Source: Paracoccus nototheniae
GTDB taxonomy: Bacteria > Pseudomonadota > Alphaproteobacteria > Rhodobacterales > Rhodobacteraceae
Assembly: GCF_004335005.1 (NCBI RefSeq)
Contig: NZ_RQRT01000021.1
Location: 1-55,540 of the forward strand
DNA: 55,540 nt
Direction: 5' to 3'
Under the pieces are notes generated by a model. The model searched no databases, had not been told where the DNA came from, and saw only the letters and a program-made list of their open reading frames with translations. Of the stretch, positions 53,903-55,540 are shown piece by piece; the stretch's first letter is position 1, and every line of letters starts with the position of its first letter. Both the position numbers and the translations under genes were made by a program.

Positions 53903-55411
53903 CTATGACAGCCAGGGTGCCCGCCGCCATTCTGCCGGGCCCAGCACATGGATCGACTGGCCAAGGCTGTCCACCGCAACCGTCACCGGCATGTCGCGGA
54001 CCTCGAATTCACGCACGGCCTCCATACCCAGATCCTGGAAGGCGATCAGGCGCGCCGACCGGATCGCCCGCGCGACCAGCACCGCAGCCCCGCCCACGGC
54101 GACCAGATAGCTGGCACCCGCCGCCGCGATCTGCGCCACGGTCTCGGGCCCGCGTTCGGCCTTGCCGATCATCCCCAGCACGCCCTGATCCAGCATCATC
54201 CGGGTGAACCCGTCCATCCGGGTCGCGGTGGTCGGCCCGGCAGGCCCCACCACCTCGTCACCCACCGGATCGACCGGGCCGACGTAATAGATCAGCCGGT
54301 CGCGCAACGAGAACGGCAGCGCCTCGCCCCGCGCCAGCAGGTCGGCGATGCGTTGATGGGCGGCGTCGCGGCCGGTCAGGATATGGCCGCTGATCAGCAG
54401 GGTCTGGCCGGGCGCCCATTCGGCCATCTGCGCCCGGGTCAGACGGTCCACATCGACCCGCAGCAGGTCAGTCGTCTCGGTGGACCCGGTGATGCGGGGC
54501 CACAGGGACAGATCGGGCGGGTCAAGATAGACCGGGCCGTCGCCGGTCAGGGTGACGCTGGCATGCCGGTTCGCGGCGCATTGCGGCATCAGCGCGACCG
54601 GCATCGAGGCCGCATGGGTGGGGCAGGTCGTCAGCTTGACATCGACCACCGTCGTCACCCCGCCCAAGCCCTGCGCCCCCACGCCAAGCGCATTGATGCG
54701 GTCATGAAGGTCGATCCGCATCCGTTCCTCGGCCGAGACCGGGCCGCGCGCCCGCAGCGCGGGCATGTCGATCGGGTCCATCAGCGCGCGTTTGGCCATC
54801 AGCATCGCCTTTTCGGCACTGCCGCCGACGCCGATGCTGATCATGCCGGGCGGGCACCAGCCCGCGCCCAGCTGCGCGACCGTATCGACCACCCAATCCG
54901 CGACCGAGGCTGATGGATTCAGCATGACATAGCGGGCCTTGTTTTCGGACCCGCCCCCCTTGGCCGCGATGTGCAGGGTCAGGTTGTTGCCAAGGCAGGT
55001 CTCGACATGGGTGATCGCCGGGGTGTTGTCGCGGGTGTTGGTCCGGGTGAACAGCGGATCGGCCACCATGGATGCGCGCAGCGGATTGCCCGCATCCAGA
55101 TAGGCCAGCCGCACGCCGTCATCGATGCAGGCGGCCAGCGTTCGGTCGCCCTCGATCACCACCGACTGGCCAAGGCGGGCAAAGACGATCACCATGCCGG
55201 TGTCCTGACAGATCGGCCGCCGCCCCAGGGCCGCCAGACGCGCGCTTTCCAGAATCTGCCCGATGGCCGATTTCGCCGCCGGGCTTTCCTCGCGCGTATA
55301 GGCCGCCGACAGTTCGGCCAGATAGTCGGGTGCGTGATAGCAGGCGATATATTGCAGCGCGGCGCGGACCGTTTCGGTGATATCGGCGCCGCTGATCCGG
55401 GTGATGGTCAT
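53903..55411 (-). CDS. fumA: Class I fumarate hydratase (possible mesaconase)
   Basis: A 502-residue iron-sulfur hydratase. Cysteines in RRPICQDTGMVIV, GWCPPGMISIG and KLTTCPTHAASM are the likely [4Fe-4S] ligands; SGHILTGRDAAH and VGPAGPTTATRMD are C-terminal domain blocks. Class I fumarases can also hydrate mesaconate to citramalate, which would feed the CoA transferase and lyase in this operon. The start at 55411 follows AAGGGGGG; the C-terminus ends GPAEWRRAPWLS. It lies 98 bases upstream of the acyl-CoA dehydrogenase and appears to be the first gene of the operon in this window. Confidence 0.93.
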   Translation of the reverse strand: MTITRISGADITETVRAALQYIACYHAPDYLAELSAAYTREESPAAKSAIGQILESARLAALGRRPICQDTGMVIVFARLGQSVVIEGDRTLAACIDDGVRLAYLDAGNPLRASMVADPLFTRTNTRDNTPAITHVETCLGNNLTLHIAAKGGGSENKARYVMLNPSASVADWVVDTVAQLGAGWCPPGMISIGVGGSAEKAMLMAKRALMDPIDMPALRARGPVSAEERMRIDLHDRINALGVGAQGLGGVTTVVDVKLTTCPTHAASMPVALMPQCAANRHASVTLTGDGPVYLDPPDLSLWPRITGSTETTDLLRVDVDRLTRAQMAEWAPGQTLLISGHILTGRDAAHQRIADLLARGEALPFSLRDRLIYYVGPVDPVGDEVVGPAGPTTATRMDGFTRMMLDQGVLGMIGKAERGPETVAQIAAAGASYLVAVGGAAVLVARAIRSARLIAFQDLGMEAVREFEVRDMPVTVAVDSLGQSIHVLGPAEWRRAPWLS

Positions 55412-55540
55412 GGATGGCCCCCCTTGCAGACCCTTGCCCCAGCCTATCGGCTGGCCTGCCACGGGGGCAAGGCGGCGGGTCTGTCCGGGCCATTGGCCTG
55501 GCCTTTGACCATCCAAGCCTGAGCCAATCTCTGCGCATCG

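Noticed and set aside
53805..53930. ATG at 53930 as start of the acyl-CoA dehydrogenase
   Set aside because: It would overlap the fumarase coding end and add 42 residues not expected in the family; the TTG at 53804 has a good Shine-Dalgarno.

Overview
This is a GC-rich (roughly two-thirds G+C by eye) chromosomal segment of an alphaproteobacterium, most likely a Rhodobacteraceae member close to Paracoccus. The evidence is the gene order ubiB-ubiE / mutM - enoyl-CoA hydratase - rpsT - dnaA - dnaN - recF - gyrB, the ubiquinone genes, an alphaproteobacterial LexA box (GTTC-N7-GTTC), and promoter-like elements of the form TTGNNN-N16/17-CTANNN in front of several genes. No tRNA, rRNA, CRISPR array, transposase or integrase was seen.

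Layout. 1-2.5 kb: a hybrid histidine kinase and two small exported proteins of unknown function. 2.5-14.5 kb: core genome, with ubiE-ubiB on the minus strand, then mutM, an enoyl-CoA hydratase, rpsT, dnaA, dnaN-recF-LysE exporter and gyrB on the plus strand. A 549-base gap between rpsT and dnaA holds the rpsT terminator and a run of hairpins ending in an intrinsic terminator, which looks like an undescribed small RNA or dnaA attenuator. 14.6-15.4 kb: an outer-membrane beta-barrel protein. 15.4-21.1 kb: a tightly overlapping four-gene DNA repair operon (exonuclease, ATP-dependent ligase, Lhr-type helicase, PdeM endonuclease). 21-27.4 kb: DMT transporter, HU, AMP nucleosidase, an SDR-fold protein, a UbiH-type hydroxylase and glutaminase. 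27.4-30.2 kb: a second repair operon, a radical SAM protein plus a DUF4130-UdgX fusion, with a LexA box between its -35 and -10. 30.2-33.8 kb: LolA, an MFS permease and a tandem pair of e(P4)-family phosphatases. 33.8-37.9 kb: surface polysaccharide genes, including a coiled-coil gene broken by a 62-base tandem duplication.

38-55.5 kb: a catabolic island. A MmgE/PrpD protein, a LysR regulator, an alcohol dehydrogenase, a periplasmic cyclase-family hydrolase, a complete branched-chain-amino-acid-type ABC importer, an aldehyde dehydrogenase and an SDR face a minus-strand operon. That operon encodes a class I fumarase, an acyl-CoA dehydrogenase, a CaiB-type CoA transferase, a MaoC/FAS1-like hydratase and an HpcH-type lyase. 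The second set matches the logic of itaconate/mesaconate/citramalate breakdown to pyruvate and acetyl-CoA. A perfect 7-bp dyad (GCGATAG-N7-CTATCGC, a T-N11-A LysR box) sits between the alcohol dehydrogenase and the cyclase-ABC operon.

The strongest items for follow-up are the LexA-boxed UdgX operon, the frameshifting duplication, the structured RNA before dnaA, and the C5-dicarboxylate island with its two candidate operators. All functions are read from the sequence and from memory of protein families; no database search was run.
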